NCBI RefSeq assembly: GCF_039535785.1
Contig: NZ_BAAAXV010000001.1
Span: forward strand, 2,480,001-2,544,000
Reading direction: 5' to 3'
Source of the DNA: Nonomuraea helvata
GTDB taxonomy: Bacteria; Actinomycetota; Actinomycetes; Streptosporangiales; Streptosporangiaceae
DNA length: 64,000 nt
Part shown: in pieces, positions 25,650 to 35,027 of the stretch
How the letters are laid out: the number at the start of each line of letters is the position of its first letter
Position numbering within the stretch: the first letter of the stretch is position 1
The notes under the pieces: model-generated
What the model was told of the DNA's origin: nothing
Databases searched by the model: none
What the model saw: only the letters and a program-made list of their open reading frames with translations
Position numbers and translations under genes: made by a program

Positions 25650-26465
25650 ATGACCCGTGTATGGTTCATCACCGGCGCGTCCCGGGGCCTGGGCAGGGCG
25701 TTCACCGAGGCGGCACTGGCCGCGGGAGAGCGGGTCGTGGCCAGTGCGCGCGACATCGAGCCACTGGCCGACCTCTGCCAGAAATATCCCGACTCTCTCG
25801 TACGGATGCCGCTCGACGTGTCCGACCGGTCCGCCGTGCTCGAGGGCGTGGACCGGGCGGCGGCCGCGTTCGGGCGGCTCGACATCGTGGTCAACAACGC
25901 CGGCGGGCTCCTCTACGGCATGCTGGAAGAGGCCACGGAAGAGCAGATCAGGGCCCATTTCGACGTCAACTTCTTCGGCGCGCTCTGGGTGGCCCAGGCC
26001 GTCGTCCCGCACCTGCGCGAGCAGGGCTCGGGGCACATCCTCCAGGTCACCTCGATGGGCTCGGGCGGCGGCGTGGCCTCGGTGGGCCTGTACGCGGCCG
26101 GCAAGTCAGCGCTCGACTCGGCCAGCCAGGCCCTGGCCATGGAGGTGGAGCCGTTCGGCATCAAGGTCACCATCCTGCAGATGGGCGGCTACGACACCGG
26201 GCTGTTCACCACCGGCACCACGGCCACGCGGCCGAACCCCCTCTACGAGCCGGTGCGCGCCAAGATGGCCGAGATGTGGGGCGACGAAGCGGGCCCCGAC
26301 CCGAGCACCGCCGCCCCGGTCATCATGGAGCTGGTCGGTCTGCCGGACCCGCCCCTGCGGCTGATCGTCGGCGGCCACTCCTACGACCTGGTGCAGCAGA
26401 TGGACCGGGCGCGCACCGCCGAATACCGCGCCTGGGAACATCTCAGTCGCAAGGCGCCGGGATAG
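25650..26465 (+). CDS. SDR-family oxidoreductase
   Basis: 271 aa. Rossmann TGASRGLG at 8-15, NNAG near 87, a Ser in QVTSMGSGG and YAAGK (Tyr-Lys) near 152-156 complete the classical catalytic set. The C-terminal half resembles the retinol/17-beta-dehydrogenase-like SDR group. GAGGAGG precedes the ATG. Regulation is by the divergent TetR. The substrate is unknown. Confidence 0.9.
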   Translation: MTRVWFITGASRGLGRAFTEAALAAGERVVASARDIEPLADLCQKYPDSLVRMPLDVSDRSAVLEGVDRAAAAFGRLDIVVNNAGGLLYGMLEEATEEQIRAHFDVNFFGALWVAQAVVPHLREQGSGHILQVTSMGSGGGVASVGLYAAGKSALDSASQALAMEVEPFGIKVTILQMGGYDTGLFTTGTTATRPNPLYEPVRAKMAEMWGDEAGPDPSTAAPVIMELVGLPDPPLRLIVGGHSYDLVQQMDRARTAEYRAWEHLSRKAPG

Positions 26466-26612
26466 TCAGATGACGGCGGAAACGCCAGCCGGAGAGATGG
26501 CAACAAAAGGTCGGCGGCGAGCAGGAAGATGCTCCCTCCGCGCCTGATCCCGTCCGTTCATGCCCCGCACACTGAAGATGCCGAAACGCGTCAGACGATG
26601 AAAAGGGGCGAA

Positions 26613-27254
26613 ATGGCGAACACACTTTCACCGGCCGTCACGCACGAGACGCGATGGCCGCCTCGACTTGGGGAATTCGTCAATCACGCGGGCGGGACGC
26701 GACCGCACATCACGTTGGCGTCCGACGAGCCGGGGATCCGAGGGCTGTTCCGGTACCGGCCGGAGACGGCGCAGCCACTGGTCCAGCTCTCGGAGGTGCT
26801 CCTGTGCGGTGACAGCACGCTGAGCCGCGGGGAGCGCGAGGTGATCGCCGCGTACGTGTCGTCGCTCAACCGGTGCCGCTTCTGCTTCCACACGCACGCG
26901 GCCTTCGCCGCCGTCCGGGTGCCGGAAGGGATGGACCTGATCGACCAGGTCCGCGCCGACCCGGCCGCCGCACCGATCAGCGCCAAGCTCAGGGCCCTGC
27001 TGGCCATAGCGGGCGCGGTGCAGCGCGGCGGGCAGGAGGTCACCGGCGACCAGGTGAGCGCGGCCAGGGCGGAGGGCGCCACGGATCTCGAGATCCACGA
27101 CACCGTGCTGATCGCGGCGGCGTTCTGCATGTACAACCGCTACGTGGACGGCCTGGCCACGCTCGCCTGCGACGACCCCGCGCACTACGCCGAGCGGGCC
27201 CGGCTGAGCGGCTACGTGAAGGTGTGGGAGGACGAGCTGGACGAGGCCTGCTGA
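26613..27254 (+). CDS. AhpD/carboxymuconolactone-decarboxylase-like protein, copy 1
   Basis: 213 aa. The CMD domain carries the peroxidase-related motif CRFCFHTHAAF, i.e. CxxCxxxH as in AhpD, near residue 91. The homology with copy 2 starts at PHIT/PHIA. ATG 26613 is chosen over upstream ATGs because AAGGGG lies just before it. AhpD-like proteins relay electrons to peroxidases or use the Cys pair to remove peroxides. No ahpC is adjacent. Confidence 0.82.
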   Translation: MANTLSPAVTHETRWPPRLGEFVNHAGGTRPHITLASDEPGIRGLFRYRPETAQPLVQLSEVLLCGDSTLSRGEREVIAAYVSSLNRCRFCFHTHAAFAAVRVPEGMDLIDQVRADPAAAPISAKLRALLAIAGAVQRGGQEVTGDQVSAARAEGATDLEIHDTVLIAAAFCMYNRYVDGLATLACDDPAHYAERARLSGYVKVWEDELDEAC

Positions 27255-27283
27255 CGGCCCCGCCTCGTCCGGCCGCCGGAGGG

Positions 27284-27679
27284 TCAGGCGAAGAACTCGT
27301 CGACGGCGTAGGGGTTGTGCGGGAAGCTCGACCGTTCGCTGATCTTGCCGTTGGTGATCCGGAGGAGTTGCATGCCGTGGTCGTCGAGCGTGCGGCCGTC
27401 GCGCTCGCCGTGGATGCGCAGGACCGCGGCGACATGGTCCTCTCCGGCGAGGAACCTCTCCGGCTCGAGCCGCAGCGTGCCGGAGGTGGACTGGGCGAGC
27501 CTCGACAGGTAGCCGAGCACCTCTTCCTTGCCGGTGTAGTCGCGGGCCAGCGGGCCGCGGCCGGGCACATGGAAGACCACGTCGTCGGCGAGAAGCTGGT
27601 CGCGCAGGTGGTCCAGGTCACCCTTGGCGAGGGCGTCGTAGAAACTGCCGGCAATGGCGATGTGGGGATGTTCGGACAT
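27284..27679 (-). CDS. SnoaL/NTF2-like protein
   Basis: 131 aa, one compact cone-fold domain with the typical opening IAGSFYDALAKGDLDHLRDQ and closing strands. Such proteins act as small ketosteroid-isomerase-like or limonene-epoxide-hydrolase-like enzymes, or as binding proteins. It lies opposite in direction between the two AhpD-like genes. Its substrate cannot be named. Confidence 0.78.
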   Translation of the reverse strand: MSEHPHIAIAGSFYDALAKGDLDHLRDQLLADDVVFHVPGRGPLARDYTGKEEVLGYLSRLAQSTSGTLRLEPERFLAGEDHVAAVLRIHGERDGRTLDDHGMQLLRITNGKISERSSFPHNPYAVDEFFA

Positions 27680-27820
27680 GGAAACCGTCTACTCCTAAAA
27701 GGGGTTTATGGTGCCTTTTGCGACATTACGCGGGGCGGATGCGGGAAACAAGGGAAAGGTCGTTTCCGCACAACAGTCATGCCTGAATAGCGGAAAAGAA
27801 CCGACCGGAAATGGGAGGCG

Positions 27821-27880
27821 TTGACAGCGTCCGCGCAGCGAACCGATCATGAAGATCGGCGCAATTCCCTGGCAAGGAGG
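27821..27880 (+). promoter_or_regulatory. Promoter and ribosome-binding site deciding the start of AhpD-like copy 2
   Basis: TTGACA at 27821-27826 is followed 18 bases later by GATCAT, a weak -10. AAGGAGG (27874-27880) is an almost perfect ribosome-binding site four bases before the GTG at 27885. An in-frame ATG at 27849 would fall on the -10 box, so the GTG is the better start. Confidence 0.5.
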
Positions 27881-27884
27881 TCGT

Positions 27885-28448
27885 GTGCCCCATATCGCCA
27901 TCGAATCCGGCGAGCCCGGAATTCGCGGATTGTTCGCCTTCCGCCCCGAGACCGCCGGCCCGCTGAACGCTCTGGCCGAGGTGCTGCTGCGCGGCGACAA
28001 CACGCTGAGCCGCGGCGAGCGGGAGCTGATCGCGGCGTATGTGTCGGGGCTCAACGAGTGCCGGTACTGCGCGTCCTCGCACTCGGCGTTCGCCGCCGCG
28101 CAGCTCTCCGAGGGGATGGCGCTGGTCGACCAGGTCCGCGCGAACCCGGACAGCGCGCCCATCACGCCGAAGCTCAGGGCCCTGCTGGCGATCGCAGCGG
28201 CCGTGCAGAAGGGCGGGCGCGAGGTCACCGGCAAGCTGGTGGACGCGGCCAAGGCGGAGGGCGCCACCGAGCCGGAGATCCACGACACTGTGCTGATCGC
28301 GGCGGCCTTCTGCATGTTCAACCGGTACGTGGACGGCCTGGCCACGGAGACCCCCGACGACCCCGCGGCCTACTATGCGCAGTCGGCCGAACGGATCGTG
28401 CGGTACGGCTACACGAGCACCACGCCGGCGGCGGGACAGCCCGGGTGA
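27885..28448 (+). CDS. AhpD/carboxymuconolactone-decarboxylase-like protein, copy 2
   Basis: 187 aa beginning VPHIAIESGEPGIRGLF, the family's usual N-terminus. The CxxCxxxH motif appears as CRYCASSHSAF. It is clearly paralogous to the gene at 26613 (same core RGEREVIAAYVS/RGERELIAAYVS and the same FCMxNRYVDGLAT ending). Its stop overlaps the GTG of the flavoprotein gene (GTGA), so it may protect or assist that enzyme. Confidence 0.85.
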   Translation: MPHIAIESGEPGIRGLFAFRPETAGPLNALAEVLLRGDNTLSRGERELIAAYVSGLNECRYCASSHSAFAAAQLSEGMALVDQVRANPDSAPITPKLRALLAIAAAVQKGGREVTGKLVDAAKAEGATEPEIHDTVLIAAAFCMFNRYVDGLATETPDDPAAYYAQSAERIVRYGYTSTTPAAGQPG

Positions 28449-29974
28449 CGCACGACCACCGCTATCTGATCATCGGCGCCGGACCCGGCGGACTGCAGCT
28501 CAGCTACTTCCTGCAGCGCGCCGGGGCCGACTACGTCACGCTGGAGCGGGAGGCCGCGCCCGGCGCGTTCTTCCGCCGCTACCCCCGCCACCGGCGGTTG
28601 ATCTCGCTGAACAAGGTCCACACCGGCGAGAAGGAGCGCGAGATCCAGCTCCGGTGGGACTGGAACTCCCTGCTCAACGACGATCCCGACCTGATGTTCC
28701 CGAGCTACTCCCAGGAGTACTTCCCGCACGCCGACGACCTGGTGCGCTACCTGGCGGACTTCCAGCGCGTCCACGAGCTCGACGTGCGTTACTCCACGCC
28801 GGTCGAGCGCGTGGAGAAGTCGGACGGCAGGTTCCTGGCCCACGCCGGCGGCGAGGTCTTCCGCGCCGACTGCCTGATCGTCGCCACGGGCTGGGGCGGA
28901 CCGCACATTCCCGATATTCCGGGCATCGAGCTGGCGACCGGCTACGAGGACGCCCCGGTCGGCGGGGAGGAGTTCACCGACCAGCGTGTGCTGATCATCG
29001 GCAAGGGCAACTCGGCGTTCGAGACCGCCCAGACGCTGCTGCCGTACGCCTCGGTCATCCACCTGGCCAGTCCCAGCCCGGTACGGCTGGCCTGGACCAG
29101 CAAGCACCCGGGACACGTGCGCGGCCAGTACGGCGCCCTGCTGGACAGCTACTGGTTCAAGACCCTGCACGGCGTGCTGGAGTGCACTGTTGACCGGATC
29201 TGGCGTGAGGGATCGGGATTCCGCGCCGCCATCACGTACACGCTGGCCGACGGCGAACAGGCGGTCCTCGACTACGACGCGGTGCTGCGCTGCACCGGCT
29301 TCACCATGGACACCGGCCTGTTCGACGCCTCCAGCCGCCCCGGTCTGACACCGGGCGGCCGCCTCCCGGCCATCCGTCCCGACTTCCAGTCGGCCGACGT
29401 CGACGGCCTGTACTTCGCGGGCACCCTCATGCAGGCACGCGACTTCAAGCGCGCCTCGTCGGCGTTCATCGACGGCTTCCGCTACAACCTGCGCACGCTG
29501 ACCGCCCTGCTGCGGGAGCGCTACGACGGCGTGCCGCTGCCGGTCCACGAGCTGCCCGCGGACGCCGGCCGGCTGACGGAGGCCGTGCTCCAGCGGGTCA
29601 ACCACAGCTCGGCGCTGTGGACCCAGTTCGAGTACCTGGCGGACGCGTACGTGGTGGGCCGCACCGTCCGGCGCTACGAGGACCTGCCGGAGGACTACGC
29701 GCTGGCCCGCTTCGGCGACGCGGAGCTGTGCCTCACCGTCACCCTGCGCTGGGGCCGCCGCGACTACCCCGACGTGTTCGCCATCCAGCGCCACCCGACT
29801 CCGGACCGGGCCGACGAATGCGCCTTCCTGCACCCGGTGGTGCGGGCGTGGCGGCGCGGCGAACTGGTCGCCGAGCAGCACCTTCTGGAGGACGTCCAGG
29901 CCCGCTGGCAGGACCCGGTACGGCACGCCGAGCCGCTGCGCGCCTTCCTGGCCGCACAGCTGGCAACTCGTTAG
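28445..29974 (+). CDS. FAD/NAD(P)-binding monooxygenase-like protein
   Basis: 509 aa. Two Rossmann motifs are visible: FAD GAGPGGLQLSYFL near 10-22 and NADPH GKGNSAFETAQTL near 187-199. LIVATGWG near 146 is the ATG motif of flavin-containing monooxygenases. The FMO fingerprint FxGxxxHxxxW is not clear. The closest general group is the FMO/pyridine nucleotide-disulphide family with a 110-residue C-terminal extension. It is coupled to the AhpD-like gene upstream and converges with the ligase-like gene, sharing four bases of overlapping stop codons. Confidence 0.85.
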   Translation: MTHDHRYLIIGAGPGGLQLSYFLQRAGADYVTLEREAAPGAFFRRYPRHRRLISLNKVHTGEKEREIQLRWDWNSLLNDDPDLMFPSYSQEYFPHADDLVRYLADFQRVHELDVRYSTPVERVEKSDGRFLAHAGGEVFRADCLIVATGWGGPHIPDIPGIELATGYEDAPVGGEEFTDQRVLIIGKGNSAFETAQTLLPYASVIHLASPSPVRLAWTSKHPGHVRGQYGALLDSYWFKTLHGVLECTVDRIWREGSGFRAAITYTLADGEQAVLDYDAVLRCTGFTMDTGLFDASSRPGLTPGGRLPAIRPDFQSADVDGLYFAGTLMQARDFKRASSAFIDGFRYNLRTLTALLRERYDGVPLPVHELPADAGRLTEAVLQRVNHSSALWTQFEYLADAYVVGRTVRRYEDLPEDYALARFGDAELCLTVTLRWGRRDYPDVFAIQRHPTPDRADECAFLHPVVRAWRRGELVAEQHLLEDVQARWQDPVRHAEPLRAFLAAQLATR

Positions 29975-31108
29975 GCGGGAAAGCGCTCGACAAGGTCGTC
30001 GACCACGCCTTCGAGCGACCCGCGCCGCACACGGGCGGCGCGCTGCCTGGCCGCCCCGTCCCCCCGCGCCCCGTAGCCACTCCCACCCCACGGTGACCGC
30101 CGCCAGGTCGCCACTGTCCGCCAAGGCCGGCTCGATGTGCTCCAGCAGCCCGTCGACCACCGCCGCGGCCGGGCGCGGGCGACCCGTGCGCGGATCGACG
30201 CCGTGCCCGGCGAGCCCGTCCCTGGCGGCCCGCCAGTACGCCACCCGCAGCAGCTCGTCCGGCACGCGGGGCCCGGGATCCCCCTCTTCCACCCGCCGCA
30301 GCGACATCGTGACCAGCGCCCGTACCACCAGCGCCAGCAGCACCGACTCCCCGGCCGATGCGGGCACGTCGGCCACGCGCACCTCCACGGTGGGCAGCCG
30401 CAGCGACGGCCGGGCATCCCAGAAGGCCGTGGCGGGATCGACCAGCGCGCCGCTGGTGGTCAGCGCCGCGAGCAGCCGCTCGAAGTGGTCCAGGCTCTCC
30501 AGGTACGGTGGCGGCCCGGCCACCGGCCACTTGCCCCAGGACAGGATGCGCCAGCCCGCGTAGCCGGTGTCGCGGCCCGCCCAGAAGGGCGAGTTGGCCA
30601 TGAGCGCGAGCAGCGCGGGCAGCCAGGGTCGCAGGTGGTTGCAGACCAGCACGGCCCGCTCCCGGTCGGGCAGGTGGACGTGCACGTGCCCGGCGCAGAT
30701 GGCCTGCTCGTCGTGGAGCGCCCGGTAGTTCTCGATGCCCAGGTCGTAGCGGGGATGCTCGGTGATGGGCGGCGGGACCACGTCACCGAGCACGGGGGTG
30801 CCGGACGCGATCACGGCCAGCCCTTCGGCCCGGGCGGCGGCGGAGACCGCCGCGCGCATCCGCCGCAGCTCCCGCTCCAGCTCGGCGGGACCGGCGCAGG
30901 GCGGCGTCTTGGCCTCCACCTGGAACTGCGTGATCTCGGCGGAGACCCGCTCACCGAGCTCGGCCGAGGCTCGCTCGATGACCCTCGGCGCCCCCGGCGC
31001 CACGGCCCCGGTTCCTGGATCGACGACGAAGTACTCCTCCTCGACCCCCATCAAGGGGCAGACCGCATCGAACGGCACGCTCCGCAGCGACTCGGCGGCG
31101 GCGGTCAT
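29971..31108 (-). pseudogene. Glutamate-cysteine ligase family 2 (YbdK-like), frameshifted near its end
   Basis: The N-terminal 350 residues (from MTAAAESLRSVPFDAV) are typical of the carboxylate-amine ligase YbdK family, with MGVEEEYFVVDP and CAGHVHVHLPD motifs. After VTVGWEWLRG the frame runs on, antisense, into the neighbouring gene, while the expected ending (DGAARQRAARV, then SLEGVVDDLVERFPA) lies in another frame. Removing one base from the six-C run at 30060-30065 restores a 378-aa protein. The TAA at 29971 fits tail-to-tail spacing with the flavoprotein gene. It may be a real loss or a homopolymer error. GGGAGGGGAG precedes the ATG. Confidence 0.8.
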
Positions 31109-31257
31109 TCCGGCTCCCCTCCCGTCGGACAGGCCACCCTACGATCTTGCCCCGCGGCGGCCCCCGCGGTCACGCCTTCCAGGAAACTACGCTTATCTAG
31201 ACACTTTTGGCCCTCCTGAGAGGGAAAGGCCGCCTTCGAAATTTCTTCTCGTTGTGC

Positions 31258-32070
31258 TTATCGGGCGTGTAGCGTCCAGCTGCATCCCTGCGTGGATACG
31301 GTCGCGGTGGCGGTCCTGCCGTCCATCGCCGGGCGGGTGATTTCTGCGGCTGTAAGCGCGTAACCGCTGGGCTTATGAACGTCACTGGCAAAGATCATGC
31401 CGGAGACCGTTCCGTCGGACCTGAGCAGAGGTCCGCCCGGAACCTCTGGTTTGACGGGCGCATGAACGATGTGGATTTCGCGGCGGATTTGGCGCTTGTG
31501 GTAGATGTCCGGGCCATGCGCGGTAGTGCTGCGGCTGACGTCGCCCGACGTCACAGTGAGGTCCTCGCCGTTTGAATATCCAGCGACCATAGCGCTTTCG
31601 CCGGGATTGATCGGGCCGAAGACCAGCGATCTGGCGCGCAGACTCGGCACCCGCAGCACGGCAACATCACGGCTTGGGTCGAAGAGGATGACTCTGCCCC
31701 TGTAGCGCTTTCCGTCTGGTCCGATCACCGTAATGGAGCCGGTGGTGCCTGCGACCAGGTGCGCGGTGGTCATCACTCGTTCAGGCTCGTAGGCGAATCC
31801 CGTCCCTTCCGGCCTGGTGTTGTCGCAGGAGGGGGCGTTACCGATCAGCTTGACCACGTTCGACCGGCTCGCTGCGACCTGAGCACTCACCCTCGATGGA
31901 TCCGACGTCTGCGGGGTTGGCCGTGCGACTCCTCCTGGAGATGCCGGTCTGTGGAATTCGTCCGCGTTCCGGAACCACTGTGCGCAGCCCTGCGCAGTGA
32001 CGAGAACGATCAGGACCGCTCCGAGCGCGGGCAGCCTCACCCAGGAAACGTTCCCCTTCTTCTTGATCAC
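31258..32070 (-). CDS. Trypsin-like serine protease homologue lacking the catalytic serine
   Basis: 270 aa. An N-terminal hydrophobic segment (residues 12-29, ending QGC, at best a weak lipobox) anchors or exports it. The chymotrypsin fold resembles actinobacterial MarP: His in MTTAHLVAG and Asp in SRDVAVLRV are present. The serine loop, normally GNSGGPLL, reads EVPGGPLL, so the nucleophile is replaced by Pro. Two Cys could form the usual disulphide. It is probably a non-catalytic binding protein, or a recent loss of function. Confidence 0.8.
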   Translation of the reverse strand: MIKKKGNVSWVRLPALGAVLIVLVTAQGCAQWFRNADEFHRPASPGGVARPTPQTSDPSRVSAQVAASRSNVVKLIGNAPSCDNTRPEGTGFAYEPERVMTTAHLVAGTTGSITVIGPDGKRYRGRVILFDPSRDVAVLRVPSLRARSLVFGPINPGESAMVAGYSNGEDLTVTSGDVSRSTTAHGPDIYHKRQIRREIHIVHAPVKPEVPGGPLLRSDGTVSGMIFASDVHKPSGYALTAAEITRPAMDGRTATATVSTQGCSWTLHAR

Positions 32071-32127
32071 CTGCGGGATCCTAGTGCGACATGCCAGGCA
32101 ACTCGCCCAACTTGGTCCTCAATCCAA

Positions 32128-32583
32128 TTAATTGGCCGATCCGCGCGCTACCAGGGCGGCGCATCGGGTGCAGGCGCGAGGAGAGGTCGGAACGAACGGC
32201 AGGGACCAGTCGCAGATTGGTAGAGGTCTGACCGGTCCTGTGCACAGGCTGGTCGATGTGCCGGGGAATACAGCGTGTAGGACTGCTTCAGGGCCGGGTC
32301 CGGAGATCACCGCTCGGTAAGTGGGTGCTGGAGGCTCTCCCGTGACGGTCACGGGCTCGATGGCGAGGTCGTCCCAATGCACAGACCATCGGCGAACACC
32401 AATGGGTAGATCGTGATGGCTGCCGTCGAGTTTGACGAGCGCGTTGGCTCCATAGGTGAGGATGTTGATCACTACGCCGCTACGTCCAAGGAGGAAGCCA
32501 CGATAGGCGCGCGTCCTCGCGTTACTGTGCAGGAGGTCCACGATCGTCACGCGACTTCCTGCCTGCGGAGCTACGGAGGTCAT
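32128..32583 (-). CDS. Hypothetical protein coupled to Trp-rich protein
   Basis: 151 aa; I do not recognise it. The N-terminal half has beta character with a WSVHWDDL segment. The C-terminal 40 residues contain four Cys in C-x10-C and CTRC arrangement, which might bind zinc. Start ATG overlaps the stop of the Trp-rich gene as ATGA, the same coupling as in the 2863-3485 pair, although the two partner proteins are not obviously homologous. Confidence 0.55.
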   Translation of the reverse strand: MTSVAPQAGSRVTIVDLLHSNARTRAYRGFLLGRSGVVINILTYGANALVKLDGSHHDLPIGVRRWSVHWDDLAIEPVTVTGEPPAPTYRAVISGPGPEAVLHAVFPGTSTSLCTGPVRPLPICDWSLPFVPTSPRACTRCAALVARGSAN

Positions 32584-32933
32584 CCGGCTGCCCTCGTGGT
32601 GCCTGGCGTCACTCCACTGCTGGGCTGGTGCAGTGGGTGGCGCCTGCGGAGATCGACATAACGGAAGGCGACGCGGCGGGCAGCTCGCTCAGGTTCAAGC
32701 GCCGAATGATAGGCGTAGATGACCCGCTTGCGGTGGGGGTCCCAGCCGGTACGCCACCAGTAGCGGTCTCCGTCGCACCAGATCACCAGTCCTACCCAGA
32801 CGGACACCAAGGCAAGCCCGTAGCCGTCGTGGACGTCGGCGGGGACGCCGAGGGCCTCCAGCGCCTTTCCCATGTCGCGAGCAGCGCGTAGTGGGAGCGG
32901 TGCAGCGACGATCTCGGGTTGGTTGCATGTCAT
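32580..32933 (-). CDS. Small Trp-rich protein, paralogue of the gene at 3111-3485
   Basis: 117 aa. The core VHDGYGLALVSVWVGLVIWC, then DGDRYWWRTGWDPHRKR, is closely similar to the protein at 3111-3485, including the Trp spacing and a following AARRVAFRYVDLR helix. The function is unknown. It is divergent from the HTH/TPR regulator pseudogene, just as the other copy neighbours an XRE/TPR regulator. Confidence 0.65.
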   Translation of the reverse strand: MTCNQPEIVAAPLPLRAARDMGKALEALGVPADVHDGYGLALVSVWVGLVIWCDGDRYWWRTGWDPHRKRVIYAYHSALEPERAARRVAFRYVDLRRRHPLHQPSSGVTPGTTRAAG

Positions 32934-33118
32934 GCAGCCAGTGCACTTGGCCTGAGGTCACCCCAGAAGCGCGTGATCGAGGCTGGTGGTGGAAATCGGT
33001 TCACGCCCCGTGTGAATGCGATGTAGCTGTGACCCGGTTCTTCCAGCGACACACCTGTTCGCGATGTGACGGCGCCCTTACACTCCGGATACGGAAGTCG
33101 CTCGTCGGAGGCCCAAAC

Positions 33119-34463
33119 GTGAGTGAGCCGAACATCCTGCTGGATTCACTGCTCGCAGAAGCAGGCATCTCGCACGCGGGACTCGCCGCACGCATCAACA
33201 AGGCCGCCGCGACAGCCCGCCGCCCGACGCGGTACGACCACACGGCTGTAGCCCGGTGGATCAGAGACAGCGCCATCCCCCGGGGAGATGTCCCAGAGAT
33301 CATCTGCGAGATCATCGGGCTCAAGATTGGGCGTGTCCTCCAGCTGCAGGACATCGGGATGGCGAGAACGTCAGGTGACGATTTCGGGACGGAGCTTCCC
33401 AAGGCCGTTGATCAGGCGGTGGCTCTATGGCGAGGGGATCTCGCGACAAGGTCTTCCCCGTAGGCTCATCGATGATCGACGGCCCCGCCGCCATCGCACC
33501 GATCTTCGAATGGGAAAATCCGCCGCACGAGATCGATGTCTCCCGACCAGGCCCACGTCCGGTGTCCATGGATGACGTTCAAGTGCTCAAGGACGCGCGT
33601 GTCCGTTACGAGCAGATGTATCGAAGAGTGGGAGGCGTTCCTGTACGGCCGCGCCTCGTTTCCTTCCTCAATTCCAGCGTGACGCCCCTGCTCAGAGGCA
33701 GCCATGACGACAGAATGGGCAGGCAACTGTTCAGGGCGGCCGGTGGGCTCGTCGCGCTCGCAGGCATATGCGCATATGACTCCGGCAGGCAGGCATTGTC
33801 GCAGCGCTACCTGTTCCACGCGCTCAGGATGGCCAAGGCGTCGGACAATCTGGCGTTCGGTGGCTACGTGATCGCGTTGTTGGCCAACCAGGCCATGGCG
33901 CAGGCGAGGTACCGGCGCGTCATCCAGTACTGCGAGACTGCGCTGCGAGCGGCGCAGGGCTACTTGAGCCCCGCCCTGACGACCGATCTCCATATCCTCC
34001 AGGCCAAGGCGTACGCCCGCATCGGTGACCGGGCAAGTTGCCACGCACATATGCGCCAGTCGGAGGCAACGGCGGCCCAGATCCGGCAGGGAGAGGAGCC
34101 CCCAGAGACTGGCTATGTACAGCCGGGCCTCCTCGAGTGCCAGCATGCTGAGGCGCTGCGGAGGCTGGGGGACCTCACGCCTGCACAGGAGTGCGCCGAG
34201 GAGGCCCTGCGCTTGGCGGACGCCTGCCATCTACGGGGCCAGGCTCACAGGCTGGCAACGCTGGCCCTGATCCTGAGCGAGCGAGGCGAACTCGAACAGG
34301 CCGCCTCCATCGCGGAGAGCATGCTCAACTGCACCGCTGGAATGGATCCGATCGCCTCGCCGAACGCATCGTGGTGGTGACGACTGCGTTGAACGCCTGC
34401 GACACGCAGCCAGTGAAGGCGTTTGTCGTTCGCGCGAAGCAGCAGGCGGGCATCCCCTTGTAG
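33119..34463 (+). pseudogene. HTH/TPR transcriptional regulator with two frameshifts
   Basis: Three frames join into one regulator of about 448 aa, a common actinobacterial type. Frame 1 (GTG 33119, GGAGG upstream) has the HTH, AGISHAGLAARINKA and YDHTAVARWIRDSAIPRG. Frame 2 begins before FEWENPPHEIDVSRPG and carries the TPR-like region (GICAYDSGRQALSQRY). Frame 3 gives the tail SDRLAERIVVVTTAL to GIPL. The first shift lies near the CCCC at about 33459-33462; the second near the GGATCC at about 34345. Each needs one inserted base. Two independent shifts make real decay more likely than error. The intact family member usually precedes a NUDIX gene, as here. Confidence 0.8.
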
Positions 34464-34502
34464 CGTGGTGCCGAATCAGGCGTCCACTCTGGGAGTAGCC
34501 GC

Positions 34503-35027
34503 ATGCGCTGGCAGGTCCACTCCGAAGAACCGCTCTACACCGACCCCTGGCTCGATATCCGAGTGGCCGATGTGGAGCTCCCGGACGGAAGGCACCTCGA
34601 TCATCGGCTCATCCGCACCGCACCTGGAGCCGGTGCGGTCGTCACGGATGAGCAGAACCGCGTGCTGCTCATCTGGCGACACCGCTTCATCACCGACACC
34701 TGGGCCTGGGAGATCCCGATCGGCAAGATCGACGAAGGCGAGAAGCCGATCGCGGCCGCCGCCCGAGAGGTCGAGGAAGAGACCGGCTGGCGTCCCGGCC
34801 CCTTGCGTCCGCTGCTCTACACCCAGCCGACCAACGGCATCTCCGACTCCGAGCACCACATCTTCCGTGCCGACAGCGCCCAGTACATCGGGCCACCTAC
34901 GGAGCCATGGGAGGCCGAACGGGTCGAGTGGGTGCCGCTCACAGACATCCGACGCCTGATCGACAGGCGCGACATCGTCAGCGGGACCAGCATGAACGCC
35001 CTGCTCTACGCCCTCACAGAGGTGTAG
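34503..35027 (+). CDS. NUDIX hydrolase
   Basis: 174 aa. The Nudix box is intact: G-x5-E-x7-REVEEETGW, starting at GKIDEGE near residue 75. These enzymes hydrolyse nucleoside diphosphate derivatives (ADP-ribose-type by its general layout). It follows the HTH/TPR regulator remnant, a pairing frequent in actinomycetes, so it may once have been under that regulator. Confidence 0.9.
   Translation: MRWQVHSEEPLYTDPWLDIRVADVELPDGRHLDHRLIRTAPGAGAVVTDEQNRVLLIWRHRFITDTWAWEIPIGKIDEGEKPIAAAAREVEEETGWRPGPLRPLLYTQPTNGISDSEHHIFRADSAQYIGPPTEPWEAERVEWVPLTDIRRLIDRRDIVSGTSMNALLYALTEV

Noticed and set aside
28409..29970. Continuation of the YbdK-like frame as an 899-residue protein
   Set aside because: This stretch is the antisense of the flavoprotein gene; the family ends near residue 380 and its proper tail is found in another frame.
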